Source of the DNA: Piliocolobus tephrosceles
Lineage: Eukaryota > Chordata > Mammalia > Primates > Cercopithecidae
Direction: 5' to 3'
NCBI RefSeq assembly: GCF_002776525.5
Contig: NC_045441.1
Span: 113,517,831 to 113,581,830 of the forward strand
DNA: 64,000 nt
The position numbers were made by a program, and so were the translations under genes. This document shows, piece by piece, positions 35,958 to 48,821 of the stretch (positions are counted from its first letter, which is position 1; each line of letters begins with the position of its first letter). The notes under the pieces were generated by a model, which was not told the origin of the DNA, did no database searches, and saw nothing but the letters and a program-made list of their open reading frames with translations.

Positions 35958-36969
35958 AGCTAAGGATTTGTAATACAAAACTAAGGAGATTTCAGGAAAT
36001 CTAACCATTTTTATAAGTAATATTGACTTTATTTCTTAGAATATTTAAGTGTCTTTCACCATGAAAAATGTTAACAAAAATCAAATTATTTACTTGGTTT
36101 GGAATATATGATGTTGTAAAGGCCAGTATCTGAATATTGTCAAAATTAATCAGAATGCCCTGATTAATTTTAAATCTTTAAAAATACAATTAATGTTGAA
36201 ATCTACCTTTTTCACATTAGCATTATACCTTTGCATAGTCACTTTTTTAGTATTTCAAATAATTATTTAAAAATCAATCAATTCCAACACTACTATTTGT
36301 TTGCTATGTTGTAAACCTTAATATTTCCCAGATCTAATACTACATTTGACAGTGAAACAGTTGACTGCCATTATAAACTTGATATGAAATATTTCAGATT
36401 TTGTTTTTCATTTTGAGTACAGGCACCCATAGGGCATTAAAAGTTATCAGGGTATTCTTCCCACTCCAAGATCCAGGAAAGTAACACATCAATACAGAAC
36501 AGGAGATGCTTCAACATCAGAAATGTGTGGGAGAGGCATGTGTTCTTCCCTGGGGTGATTTTGAGCAGTTCTTTAAGGATTGTATTGACTCCTCCTGCCT
36601 TCCACTCCCCTGTGTGTCTGGCACATCAGTTTGCCCTTAGGTCCTTGCACTGAGTTTCTTTCCCTCAGGATTCCCTTTGCTGAAACTGTTACTGATTGTA
36701 ATAAACATCCAGATGGGCTGGGCTGTGCTTTACCACTTGAAACTATTTTCAGGTCAATTTTTTTGTGAATTTTTAATAATGAAACTTTAATTTTACTATG
36801 TGCTTAGTGAACGTGGGATAAATATCAAAAAAGTATGCCAAAATTTAAGGTTGGGCCCGAGTCATTCATATTTAGGGATTTAGGGATGATTGAGACATGA
36901 GTTCAGCCTTTCCACAGAAAGAAAGTTATGCATACTAGAAAAGATAAAAACAGAAGGAAAAATAATTAC
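35958..36969. other. Unassigned AT-rich stretch
   Basis: No gene or confident repeat. Confidence 0.5.
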
Positions 36970-37115
36970 TTTGTGCCTATTTTTGCTAGCTACTGTGCAT
37001 ACATCATTTTATTTTACACAAAAACCCTCAAGGTAGTTACATCACCTCTATTTTATGGAGGAGTAAGTGGTCATTACAGAGGGCAAGTATCATAATTTAC
37101 AACACCTGGTAAATG
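36970..37115 (+). mobile_element. MIR fragment
   Basis: ACTTTGTGCCTATTTTTGCTAGCTACTGTGCATACATCATTTTATTTTACAC, then AACCCTCAAGGTAGTTACATCACCTCTATTTTATGGAGGAG, is the MIR core in the plus orientation. Confidence 0.8.
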
Positions 37116-37330
37116 ATGAGGCTTTACCTCATATGGGTAAATGGGCCACAAGCTGAGGATTATAGGATCAAAACCCGGTGAGCCTCATTCCAAAGCCCCT
37201 CTTCTTTTCACACAAACATCTCACCCTGCCAGACTTGTAACTATTGGTGATATTTATGAATATACAGACAAATAGTAAAATAAATCTATGCCAGTAATTT
37301 TTTTCTAACTTGTTTTTCTCCGTGCGTGAG
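37116..37330. other. Unassigned spacer
   Basis: No feature seen. Confidence 0.45.
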
Positions 37331-37612
37331 AAGCAGGATGGCATAATGGTAGATAAATGCAATTTTGTTGGTCAGGCAAGCACAAATTTCAATCTTGACT
37401 CTAATATCTATTAATTACTTTCCCTCTAATACGCATTAGAGTATTAAACTGAACTTGCTTCCGTGAGGCTCTGTTTTATCATATGTAGAATGGGAATAAT
37501 AATGGTACCTAGATTGTAAGGTTGTTTAAGTTATAAATGAGATAATGAAAATTAAATGCTTAACAGTGTGTAGTAGATAGTAAGCTTGCAAAAATATTAG
37601 CTATAAATCTTA
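37331..37612 (-). mobile_element. MIR SINE, nearly full length
   Basis: GAAGCAGGATGGCATAATGGTAG is followed by a decayed block, then GAGGCTCTGTTTTATCATATGTAGAATGGGAATAATAATGGTACCTAGATTGTAAGGTTGTTTAAG and GCTTAACAGTGTGTAG, the complement of a whole MIR. The adjacent plus-strand MIR at 36970 makes a loose inverted pair. Confidence 0.88.
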
Positions 37613-37782
37613 GTACCTATTGTCAACTTTAACCATTTAAAAACTGCTTAAGATAATCTGCCTATTATTGGCAGAAATTTAAAAACTAAGTCATAATTTA
37701 TCACCATATTGTATTTAAAAACATATTGTGATGGATTGGCAATCATCCATAAACACATTTACCATCATTTAAAAAATAAACG
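37613..37782. other. Unassigned spacer
   Basis: No feature seen. Confidence 0.45.
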
Positions 37783-38056
37783 GGGCCGAGTACAGGGGCT
37801 CATACCTGTAGTCCCAGTATTTTGGGAGGTTGAGGTAGGAAGATTGCTTGAGGCCAGGAGGAGTTTGAGACCAGCCTCGACAACACAACGAGACCCTGTC
37901 TCTACTAAAATTTTAAAAATTACCGGGAATGGTGGCGTGTGCCTGTGACTACTCAGGAGACTGAGGCAGGAGTTTAAGGCTGCAGTGAGCTATGATCACA
38001 CCACTGCACTCTAGCTGGGCAAAAGAGCTAGACTCTGTCTCTAAAAAAATAAAAAT
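37783..38056 (+). mobile_element. AluJ
   Basis: GGGGCCGAGTACAGGGGCTCATACCTGTAGTCCCAG through GGCTGCAGTGAGCTATGATCACACCACTGCACTC to CTCTAAAAAAATAAAAATG. The GCTGCAGTGAGCTATGATC text is diagnostic of AluJ. About 25 bp are missing in the right monomer before GCAGTGAGC. Confidence 0.94.
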
Positions 38057-38984
38057 GTAAAACAATCTTTAAATTGTAAATAAAAGTATCAGTACAAGCA
38101 CAATTGCAGTTGCTTATTATTAATGAACTTTAGACCAACAAGGAAAGGACTCAAAATGTCCATTTCCTTACATCTTTGCTTAAATTTTCCTGATTCTAAT
38201 GAGGGTTATAAATTGTGAGTATTAATTGTGAAATCATTGTTAATAAAATCCAAGCACTTACATAAGATTTTGACCCACTTGTAATTGTTTGGTCTGGAAC
38301 CTTCTGTAAAGTCATGCTGTGGAAGGAACCACAAGCACAATAGCTATAGCAATGAATTATAAATAAATAACTGTTGATATATGGAAAAAAGGAATTCATC
38401 AAGTTTAGCATTTTATTTCAGCTTAGTAGTGATACAATTTCAAACTGGTATCATTGACTAACGTTGACTTTACTGGTTGTCATGACCACAGTTCCAAGCA
38501 CTTACAGTTGTTTTCAGTCCACTCAGCACTTTACAAAAGGGGTAATTTTCTTATCATTGATTTTCATTTCTTTCTATTTCTTTTTCTTTGGCATGCTTTA
38601 CCTGAGGCATGCATTCTGAAGGAAACTTCAGAATGTGTCACCGTTTCGATCTTACCTAGGTCACAAGCTGGAGTAGGAAGGAAATATCATATTATGTCTA
38701 GTCTGTAGAAAAGAAAGATTTCCAAATATTTGAAAGGAATGGGAAGTCTAGTGGATCCAGTTTAGCGTCACAATAAAAACATGTCATTGTACCCTCAAGA
38801 TTAACCACCTAAGTAAAATATATTATATGTGAATAAGTATTTTTCCCCTCCACATGTGAATAACAGTCTTGTGGAAATGTTTTTTTTTCCCATGCAACAA
38901 AGTACTTTTGAATTTATCAGAAAAACTAAATACAGCAATTTTATGTCTAGTTTACATTTGTCACTTAACTACAGAAGAACCTTG
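38057..38984. other. Unassigned AT-rich stretch
   Basis: Open frames at 38196-38411 (minus) and 38454-38708 (plus) have no motif. No repeat confidently assigned. Confidence 0.5.
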
Positions 38985-39232
38985 TGAGTTGGAGAAGCGG
39001 TTACTCTGTCCTACATGGTTCCTATGAGAAACAATATGTTGAAAAGAATAGGGCTGTGTCTCAATAAAACTTTACTTAGGGATATTGAATTTTTAATATC
39101 ATATCATTTTCATGTGTCATAAATATTCTTTTAAAATGATTTTTCAACCATTTGAAAAAAAATTCTTAGCTCATCTACCATACAAACAGAGGCAGGAGGC
39201 TGGATTTGGCCCATGGTCTGGCCCCTGCACCA
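38985..39232 (+). mobile_element. hAT-Charlie element related to MER5
   Basis: AGGGCTGTGTCTCAATAAAACTTTACTTA and, 100 bp later, CAGAGGCAGGAGGCTGGATTTGGCCCATGGTCTGGCCCCTGCACC match the MER5 family block GGGCGTGGCTGTGTTCCAATAAAACTTTATTTA...GGCCGGATTTGGCCC...ACCCCTG. The middle insertion is typical of longer relatives. Confidence 0.8.
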
Positions 39233-40694
39233 GGTGACTGAATGGAAAAAATTGACATACTGTGATGTTGATGTATCTTACTCATACAGAGGTATCCTGG
39301 TTATTCCCTAAAAAGAATATTCCCAAACTCTGTCACTAAAACTAACAGCATAATATGCTAATGACTATTTGAAAACATAATCATTTGATAAAATATAATT
39401 AAATCATTTTTATATGTTATGTAATCATAATGTGATAGAAAGTTAAGTATTTTTACTGTCTATATTTTCTAAGAATACTTATATATATATTTTTTATTTA
39501 CAAAGACTTAAATCCCAATTCTTTTGTCATTCAAAATGTTGAATAATTTATGTCTATGTATTAAATAACTATAAGAATAGGTTTGTCTTACTGCATAAAA
39601 CTAATATGTTGCTGGATGTTTGACTGTTCATGGATGCTTTTAAATGCCTACTCTAGTTTTTAAGGTGTCAAGGAAGCTCATTTTTGAAAATTATCAGGTG
39701 GTGATGTTTTAAAAAGTCAGTAATGACGGCAATAAAGTAAGATGAGGACCCAAACCTGATTCTTTAATCCCTTTGGGCTTTAGTGTCTTCAACAATTGAA
39801 AAACAAAAATGTCTGACTCATGATTTCATGGAGATTCTTTCTAAATGATGACATGCTAGAAACATATAAAGGATTAAAAAGGCTAGGATCATTATTTAAA
39901 TAAAATACCGATCTTAAAGATCAAAAATTGTGGGTATATGTGTATGCTTTTTAAGTGGTTATTACATGAATTCAAAATTTGCAATTAAGTATGGAAGTAG
40001 AAATTTCTTTGAATGCATGTGTGTTTGCCAGTATATGACATAAGATAGATGTGTATATATTTACAAGGAGCTTTAATTTATATTTTTTAATATACAGTTT
40101 TAACAAATTTGCCTAAAAGGCTCTCATATCTGTATTTTTGTCACAGAAAAAGATATAAAATTATGTGAAGGAATATGACCTAGTTTTTCAAATTAGCATT
40201 CATGAAGTTTGGTGGCTAAGACTTAGCAGAACATATTGAAAATGTAACTCTAATTGTTTACAACCTTTTCTACTCCTATGTTTTTTAATACTAGCATTTA
40301 GAAAGTCCCCAAGGATGCATTTATCTGCATTAAGAGGACCTAAAATCACACGATTAGGTGACTGTCTTTTTTTCTTCTAAAGATTTATTGTCACAAAAGC
40401 AAGTTTATATTTTATTGCTGATCTAAATGATAAAATTAATGCATGCTCATTTTTTAAAAGTTGAAAACACTGAAGGATAAAAGAAGACAAAAATTCACAC
40501 ATTGTCCTACTAATCCAAACAAAATCACGATTAATATTTTGGTGAATTTTAAATCCATTTATGTTTAACCTATTGAAATTAAAATTCACATCAATTTTGC
40601 ATACAGGCTTTTAAAATTTAATATTATGCCATAATCCTTTTTTAATATTATCATACAGGATGTATAAACATCATCGTAGCATTCAGACTTGAAT
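39233..40694. other. Unassigned AT-rich stretch
   Basis: No gene or repeat recognised; very AT-rich. Confidence 0.5.
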
Positions 40695-40870
40695 CAGAGA
40701 AGATGAACCATATACACATATACACACATATATATCTGGTTCTTTATATGATACATAAATATATATTATATATTTATATATTATACTATATTACATATAA
40801 ACCATATATTTACATCATATATAGACCATATATAATAAAGTTCAACCATATTATGTGTATCTTATATATT
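40695..40870. repeat. AT-rich degenerate microsatellite
   Basis: (TATACACA)n passing into (TATATT/ATATAA)n, with imperfect palindromes such as ACCATATATTT and its relatives recurring three times. Confidence 0.85.
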
Positions 40871-40879
40871 GAGAAGCCA

Positions 40880-41470
40880 GTTACAACGATGTGATCTTAT
40901 GCAATTGAGAAAGCAGGATAAACAGTCTATATGAAGCTACTGCTCTGTGTCTGATGCAAGAGGCTGAAGTCATCTGGGCAAGCAGTTGAGAAGGAAGGAT
41001 AGTAGTAAAGTACAGATGGGTTAAGGGTAAGCTGGAATCTAATCTACAAGGATGAGCTGGGACCTATGAGGCAGGACTGGAGCATGCACACTGGTTTCTT
41101 ATGGCCTCCAAGCCTCCAACTTTGATAACAGGGATGACCAGGAAAGAGAAGTTGACAGCCACCTCAAGCAAAACACATTCCAGGCCCAAGAGGTGAAGCA
41201 GCTGATGAAAGGGAACTACCGGGCACTGTAGGAGCGATGGCCTGGCTGCTGATCCAGGCCAACACAGGAAGCCAGCAGATCAAGGAGGAGGATCAGGAGC
41301 TATGACACATGCAGAACTCTGCTATGTCCTGCCGTGACTTCACTTTACCTTCCAAATCTCAATCTCATACAAAATGCCTTTTTCTGGCACTCTAACTTAA
41401 AACTGTGCAGGGTAGAGAATTCTGGGAAATACAAATCCTGCCTAAGTGGACACAATTCACAATGATCATC
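40880..41470 (+). other. Unclassified GC-richer island with a broken coding-like segment
   Basis: This stretch is markedly less AT-rich than its neighbours. In 41128-41305 a polar, coiled-coil-like reading (FDNRDDQEREVDSHLKQ, then AQEVKQLMKGNYRAL) meets a stop at about 41229-41231 and continues one frame over as MAWLLIQANTGSQQIKEEDQ. This could be a fragment of a retrocopied gene with no introns, or an LTR I do not recognise. The trailing AGAGAATTCTGGGAAATACAAATCC is widely dispersed text, which favours a repeat. No gene identity is claimed. Confidence 0.4.
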
Positions 41471-41674
41471 TTTATTTTAAGACCTGTGAACTATTTCATG
41501 AAGTATACATGCTATACTCAGTATCACTGTACCCAATTATTGAATATATGGAAACACTGACATGTCTAATAATATTTATATATACTCTATTTTAATTTTG
41601 CACATTGTCTCTGAGGATCGTGGTGCTTGGCATTTGTTAATTGAGAAAATTGACTGATTCTTCTGCTTTTTAAC

Positions 41675-41945
41675 TTTAACTCTCCTTTCTTCAGGTCTCA
41701 GCTTAAGTGTGAGGGTTGAGGAGAAGTCTCTTCTGATTGTGTGATCCTCCACGGTGTTCCTGAAGCATTACGTATGCAGCATCCTTATTTTCCAGTGTAG
41801 TTTCCTAAGTACCCGTCGGTGCCTTTTACTACACTCTAAATCACTTGACGGCAAAGTATCTTGCTTATTGTTAAATCTCCAGTTCTTAGGAATGTTCTTG
41901 GCACATAGTAGTTTAGCAATTAATGCTTTCAAATTAATGAAATTA
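41675..41945 (+). mobile_element. L2 LINE 3' end
   Basis: CTTCAGGTCTCAGCTTAAGTG, a diverged middle, then CAGTTCTTAGGAATGTTCTTGGCACATAGTAG and GCAATTAATGCTTTC correspond to the L2 3' end (CTTCAGGTCTCAGCTCAAATG...GTGCCTGGCACATAGTAGG). Confidence 0.82.
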
Positions 41946-44817
41946 AACCGTTAGTCAACCAAGAAGGTGCACTGTTTTCATTTTTGTTACTTTCCCTACT
42001 TGAAAAATATGCTCTGATTTTAGTTACCTGAATTTTCCTCAGAAAAATGGAAGGAAAACTGCTTTCGCTTGGGCTCATAGGGTATTTTTTCATTACCGGT
42101 GCATAAAAATTACTTGAAATATTTTCCACTAGAGACACATGATTGGTTAACACCCTCTGAAATCAAAGACATTTCATTATGATATAACAATGTTTTGAAA
42201 TTTTCTGTTTTGGATTGGCTATTAAAGTTAACAAGCAATTGTTGTATTCTCTGCTTCTGCTAAGACTCCGTATAACTTTAGATAATTCATTGCTATTTTT
42301 TGGCAAATATTAATACGAAAATATTAATATTGATATTCATGTCATTGTTCCTGATTCATCTCTTACTCAAGATGCTTTTACAAAGAATAGTTCCAACCTA
42401 AAGGAGGAAAGGAAAGGTATGAATGAAGAATAGACAGAGGAAAATTTGATGTTGCCTGATTATTTTCCTTTATGTTTCTATTATTATTTTTGTAGTTTTA
42501 TTTATATTTAAAATATTCATTATTGTGCTATTCTACACATACCAATTGTTGAATCCCTAGGTATGTGAGTGGGTTGGTGGTGATGGGAAGATAGCAGGCT
42601 CTTTTCCACAATTTGTGATATGGCTATGAGTATTGAATTGCTTTCTGATGATAGCTTCTTTCTATATATTTTTAATTTTATTTTCCACCAAAACCAGTAA
42701 GTTATAAAATAGTTAAATATTAAATAAATTTCACATGTATTTTTATACTTTTGTGTTACCAATAACTCATTCTTTTCATTATCCCAAGTATTTGTTCTAT
42801 TTTAAGTTTCTTTTCCGTGATGATATGTTTGGTCTTGTTGAAGTCATCTTTTTAAAAAGTGAGATACTCTGGTTTGAGTTGGTATTTGAAATAAAAAGCA
42901 AAAAGTGAGATCATTGGACTTTAATTTTAAGTTTTCTTTCTTTCATTTGCAAACAATCAGAATTGAATTTCTCAAAACAAAGTAGAATACTCAAATATCA
43001 CTGAAGAACTTTTGATGCATCAATTACAAACAAAAGCATTTTCAATAATCAGTTAGTAAAAGAGAATCACTTCCCTTTGTCACTGGAAAATTTTAGATTT
43101 GGTGGTCTGTAAAATTTTGAGATCAATAGCTACTATAACTCCATGTATTTTCTTCTTTTAGATTTGTTGCTGCCATTGAGATGCACTGTGTTCTCTATCT
43201 CTGACAGATTCCAATATAACTTATCTCTGTCAAGCCAGCTACCCTGAGATGGCAGCCAGGAAATTGCTATGCACCAGTGATGATGAGGTGAGATGCAGCA
43301 GAAAGTATGGGTTGCAGCTGAAAATATCTATGGCATTGCAGCACATTCTTCCTCAAACTTTGGATTTTTGTCACTTAAGAAACAATTTGCAGTGAATGCC
43401 TGAATAGACAACCCAGCTTACTCAATTACTTACTCAATAGTACATGGAAATTTCTAATTGTATTCATTCATACTGCATTATTCTGTTGATTGGAATTAAG
43501 ATAAATGTAATATGAAAGAATATTCTTCTTGGATTTCAGAGCCTGAAAACCTTGCCTTTGTCCCCTTGGTGTTTCTTTGAGGTATCTATGCTGGAAGTTA
43601 TTTCTTTAATTTGTTTCCCTTGATTTAAGACAGATTTTAATTCAATGAACTATTTTTTTCTTCTTGCATGGCTTTGCATTTCTTTCTTTATAGAGTTAAG
43701 GGAAACTTATCTATCAGATTCATTTCATTTCATTGTACGGACCACCTTTTACCTGTCTGGTACCTGAGATGACTGGTAGTTATCAAAAGCAAAATGACTG
43801 ATCTGCAGTGGTAAAGAGTAGGGAGGAAGGGATTAAGATGGCTGATGATTGCTGCTATTCAGTGTCAGGCACTTTCATCTCTGGATCCACATCTTATTTA
43901 TGTTTTCACCCCCAACCCATAGAGCAATGCCAAGAACACAGAAGATAATCAATAACTTTTCAAATGAAAGAAAGAGCAGTAGTGCCTGAAAGAGAAATAG
44001 GCATTACATTAGAAACAATACTGTAGCTGATACTTCTGAGAATATGAGTCAGATGTCTTATTTCTGAATGTTGGTACCCTATGGGAGTTGGGAGACAGGA
44101 GACAGATGATGTTTACTACACTCTGTGTCACCCCTCCTGCCAGGCAAAGTTGGAAACAGCAGGGACACTATGAACTCCCTGGTACTTCCTGATGTGTCTC
44201 AATGGTACTACTGCTCATCTTGCTGTTTCTTCCTTCTCTTACAAAAAGCATAATGTAAATTTCCTTGAGGTCTCATTAAACATCTTTTAACTTTGGTGAT
44301 TCTTCTCAGAATTAATGGTATAAGATCAGGGTCACATATCATTTTTTTTTCTTTAAATGCTGCTCATCTGCACACTGGAGGCAAGAGAGGACCATAGCCG
44401 GGTGCTGATAACAAGGAAAAAAGGGTGAATTGGACATGAACCCACACATGAACCTATCAAGCTCTTGCTCCAGCTCTTAATCAATTCATGAGGTGGCAGA
44501 AGAAAAGACAGATACTACTATTTAGATATGTGATAAATTTAAACCAAATGCAAGTGCTATGGTTCTCAATAGTAAAACTTATTTCCATATTCACATTGAA
44601 TGTAAAGTTTTATTTAAATTCTAAATCATTCCAAACAGGAGCTGAATTTGCAGTGCCTATGAATATATATAATACAACAATATAAATATATCATGTGTGG
44701 TAAACTAAAAGAAAATTGACAATGAAGTTTAAAAAATAAGGTGTAATCTAGAGTAAGAACAGTCCCCATGTAAAGAATAGGAACGTCCAATAAGGTTTTC
44801 TATGCAATTATTATAGT
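41946..44817. other. Unassigned AT-rich stretch, no confirmed gene
   Basis: About 2.9 kb with no confident repeat. An 80-bp block with exon-like splice signals lies at 43208-43287. The frames at 41929-42153, 42520-42762 and 44488-44685 have no motif. Confidence 0.5.
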
Positions 44818-45300
44818 TGACCAATAAAGTAGTCAGGGTTGTCCAGAGAAACAGAACCAACTATAGATATATGAAGAAGTTCATTGGCTCATGTGATTAC
44901 GAAGGCTAGAAATTCCATAATTGGCAGTCTGCAATATGGAGGTCCAGGAAACCTCATGGTGTTATTCAAAGACTTGAGAGCCAGGGAGCTGATGGTAAAG
45001 ATTTCAGTCCAAGTTTGGAGGCCTGAGAACTAAGAGCACCAAGAACAAGAGAAGACTGACATCCCAGCTCAAGCAGTCAGTCAGTCATCGAATCCTCATT
45101 TTCTCCACCTTTTTGTTCTATTCAGGCCTTCGATAGACTGAAAAAGACCCTACTACATTGGGAAAGACAATCCACTTACCCTGTCTACCAATGCAAATGT
45201 TCATCTCTTCTGGCAAAACTCTCACAGACATACCCAGAAAGAATGTTAAACCAGATACATGGGCATCACATGGTCTAGTCAAGTGGATGCATAAAATTAA
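44818..45300 (-). mobile_element. MLT2-like (ERVL-type) LTR
   Basis: GGGTTGTCCAGAGAAACAGAACCAACTATAGATATATG at the left, TTTTTGTTCTATTCAGGCCTTCGATAGACTG in the middle, and ACATGGGCATCACATGGTCTAGTCAAGTGGATGCATAAAATTAAC at the right are the complement of an ERVL-type LTR (GTTAATTTTATG...GTTCTGTTTCTCTGGAGAACCC). Subfamily not settled. Confidence 0.82.
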
Positions 45301-45572
45301 CTATTATTATCTCCCATCTTCTTAGTGGTCAAGACTCCATAAGATGAATGTAATGGATTACTGAGGAGACATAATACTCTTATGGCATTGACATTTGTAA
45401 AACATTTGTCCTGTGACTTCTTATAAAGGAGAAATAGTACAATGCCCTCAGCATTTCCAGAATAAATATAATAGTAAGTTTCAAATAACTGCACTTTCAT
45501 GAAGGCCAATGTCATGAGGCCAGAGTACAGTTCAGTTGAGGCGATTCCATGGGACACTGAAGAAAAGTTATC

Positions 45573-45689
45573 TCCATATACACTTTTCAGTATTTAGATT
45601 GATGTAATAATAAATTTAGTCTGTAGATCAGTGCTTTTCAATATTTAGTGTGGTATTCCATAAGGGTAGATAATTTATCAATAATATTT
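45573..45689 (+). repeat. Source copy of a 117-bp segment duplicated at 49542-49658
   Basis: TCCATATACACTTTTCAGTA to TCAATAATATTT is found again 3969 bp to the right with a single difference (T at 45587, C at 49556). At this site it sits in continuous flanking sequence just left of an old L1M fragment, so I take it as the donor. Confidence 0.97.
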
Positions 45690-45699
45690 AAAAATCCAA

Positions 45700-46120
45700 A
45701 AAAGTCCTACACTTACATAGTTGACTGATATTTAATAAAAATACTACTGTGGAATGAAAACTATTTCAATCACTGGATACTCATGGAGAAAAAATGAACC
45801 TCAACCACTATCTCACATCATATACAAAAATTAAATTGTGATGGGTCATAGACTTAAACATAAAAGCTATAACAACAATGTTTCTATCAGAAATACAAGA
45901 ATATATATTCACCACTTAGGGATAGACCTAGCTTTTTATGCTCTTCTTTTTTCTTTTGATATTCAGCATACATACTGGAGATGTTTTATGTTTTATCTAA
46001 GCAATCAGCATAAAAGAAAATAAATTCAGCAACTCAAAACTTTTGTTCATTATAAACAACACCATTATAAAATGCATAAACAGACTACAGGCTGGAAGAC
46101 TATGTTTGCCAAACACTTAA
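45700..46120 (+). mobile_element. Old L1M ORF2 fragment
   Basis: ATCTCACATCATATACAAAAATTAAATTGTGATGGGTCATAGACTTAAACATAAAAGC, later AGCAACTCAAAACTTTTGTTCATTATAAACAACACCATTATAAAATGCATAAACAGACTACAGGCTGG, is recognisable though decayed ORF2 C-terminal text of an L1M/HAL1-like element. Confidence 0.82.
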
Positions 46121-46959
46121 GACTGCAGCTTTCTATTTGACTTTCAGCTTTTAAGTTGCGCAGACTGAGGAAAGCCCTCACTCAAGTGAAAAGCTAATAA
46201 ATGTGTGTCAGCCAGTGTAATTTTCCTCTTTCAAGGGTGACTCCCTTCAAGTTTCTGCCTGCTTTGGGCCCTGGTGCAGTGTATTCAAATACTTCTTTTA
46301 AATTTAGGGGACAGAAGCTTATAATTGTTATTTGTTAGAGGGCTAATCCAACCAAGCTACTCCACAATTTCTTAAGCTGATTCTTATAAACTCTAAAGTT
46401 TAAGAAACACTGGGGCTGATATGTGAAGTCAGTAATTCCTTTCAGCCAGTAATATTTCAAGATCTTATTTAATAAATGAATGCATAAGGTGGTCAAAAGC
46501 AGTATGGAAAAACACACTAATTCTTCATCTTTGAAGGAGATGAATGTTCAAAGATCAAACAGTATTTCTTTAAAAATATAATTAACTTGGTATACAGTAA
46601 AAAAAAAAAGATTTAATAAATGTCCTTGATTGTAATATCCATGCCAGAATCTAAAACTGACCTCTGAATCCTTTATATAATCCCAGGGCTGCCTATATGG
46701 AGAATAAAATTTTAGAATTTGGCATAAGAAGAGTAAAATATGAACTCTCCTCCACTTCTTAATAGCTTGTTGTCTCAGGTAAGTTTAGTGGTCTCTCTGA
46801 CCTAAAGCAGAGGTCGTAATTTTATTGGCCTGAGAAGATACTGTGAATAGCAAATGAAGTAATAGTTGTAGGAGCACTTTGTAATTAAATAGTGACATAA
46901 AATACTATTTATTACTATTCTTTTCATAGTTGTAACTGGAAATCATTCATTTTGCAGTC
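46121..46959. other. Unassigned AT-rich stretch
   Basis: No gene; A10-11 run near 46601. Nothing else recognised. Confidence 0.5.
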
Positions 46960-47740
46960 TGTTAATTTTTTTTAAAGAACTTACTTTATTTTAGGAAATG
47001 AAAGCATACGCAAAGATAATGATACAAGTCAAAGGAACCCTGGTTGCTCATCACCCAATTTCAACGACCATTAACTTTCAACCTTTTTGCTTCATCTATT
47101 ACAACCCAACTTTTTTTTTTCTTGACATAATTTAAAGCAAATATAAGACTTTATATTATTTTACTTGCAGATACTTCCATATGTTGCTTTACTAGTTAAG
47201 AATTATTTTTATCTCTGTTTGTGAGTAATAATTCAAACACAGCCCTGGTACCACTACTCAACGCGACAAAATTAATAGTAATGTTTACATATTACTATTT
47301 AATATTTAAACATTCCATCTTTATTTTTTCTCAATTGTCTCACAAAAGTATTTTCAAAGTTTGATTACTTGAATTAGGATTAATATAAGTTCTACCCACT
47401 AGATTTGGTTTATATGATTCATAGTTTCATTTAAAGTATAAAAATTAGCCCTCCTTTCCTTTTCATGCTATTTAGTTTTTATAGCAACCAGGTAATTTGT
47501 CCTGTAATATTTCCTTTATTCTGGATTTCAACACTAATAATTAATGGGTCTAAACAACTATTGTCAATGGCTGATAACACTGTTAGGTGAACAACTGGTA
47601 GAAAACTTCATAATAGATATAACATGTAGAAATCATCTGGACCCAATAGTTATTGTAAACATCACTGAAGTGGCACAACAAGACATTATATTCCTTCTGC
47701 TAAATACATACCTGTAAAAAATGTATTATTATAATGCTTG
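46960..47740 (-). mobile_element. L1ME-like 3' region (old LINE)
   Basis: CCTGGTTGCTCATCACCCAATTTCAACGACCATTAAC, TTTGCTTCATCTATTAC, TTTAAAGCAAATATAAGAC, TCTCAATTGTCTCACAAAAGTATTTTC and AACCAGGTAATTTGTCCTGTAATATTTCC occur in the order of a well-known old L1 3' region read leftward. Subfamily uncertain. Confidence 0.7.
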
Positions 47741-48821
47741 GGAGGCTCCTTGACATGTTACTTTCTTTAAAATCAAATAAAATTATGAGACGATAATTTA
47801 CATGCACTTTATAGATTCAATAAAAATACATCTATAAACAAGAATGTTGTAGTCACTAAGGAATCTAGCCAAGGCCAAAGGAATACAGCAAAAGAAGTAT
47901 CAAGAGGGAAGTTTATAGCAATAAATGCTTATGCCAAAAATGTAGAAGAACTTCAGATAAACAATGATGCACCTCAAGGAACTAGGAAACCAAGAACAAA
48001 CCAAACCCAAAATTAGTAGAAGGAAAGAAATAATAAAAATCAGAGCAGAAATAAATAAAATTGAGACAAAAAAATACAGAAGATTGACAAAATGAAAAAT
48101 TGTTTTTCTGAAAAGATAAAAAGAATAAACAAACCTTGGGCTAGACTGAGAAAAGAGAGAAGATCCAAATATATGACATCACAAATAAAAAGACATAACA
48201 ACTGAGACCACAGAAATACAAATACTCATTAGAGACTATTATAAACAACTATATGCCAACAGTCGGAAAACCTATAAGAAATGGATAAAATTTTGGACAC
48301 ATATAACCTACCAAGATTGAACCATGAAGAAATATAAAACCTCAATAAACCAATAACAAGTAATGAGTTCAAAGTAGTAATAAAACATCTCCCGTCAATG
48401 GAAAGCCTGGGAGTGGATGGCCTCACTGCTGAATTCTATCAAACATTTAACGAAGAACTAATACCAATTCTACACAAAATGTTCAAGGATATGAAAAGGA
48501 AGTTGGTCTTCTACAAGACCAGCCATACCTTGGTACCAAAATTAGACAAGTATAGAAAGAAAAAAGGAAACTACAGGTCAATATCACCGATGAACATAGA
48601 TTTTAAAATTCTCAACAAAAATACTAGCAAAATGAATTCAACAACATATTAAAAATATTATTCAACATCACCAGGAGGGATTCATCATGGGGATGCAAGG
48701 ATGGCTCAGCATTCACAAGTCAATAAATTTGAATACATCACATGCTCAGAACCAAAACAAAAAAAAATATGATTATTGCAATTGATGTAGAAAAAGCATT
48801 CAATAAAATTCCACATCCCTG

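Noticed and set aside
40703..40894. Open frame over 40703-40894
   Set aside because: It is translation of an AT-rich microsatellite (runs of I, Y and H).
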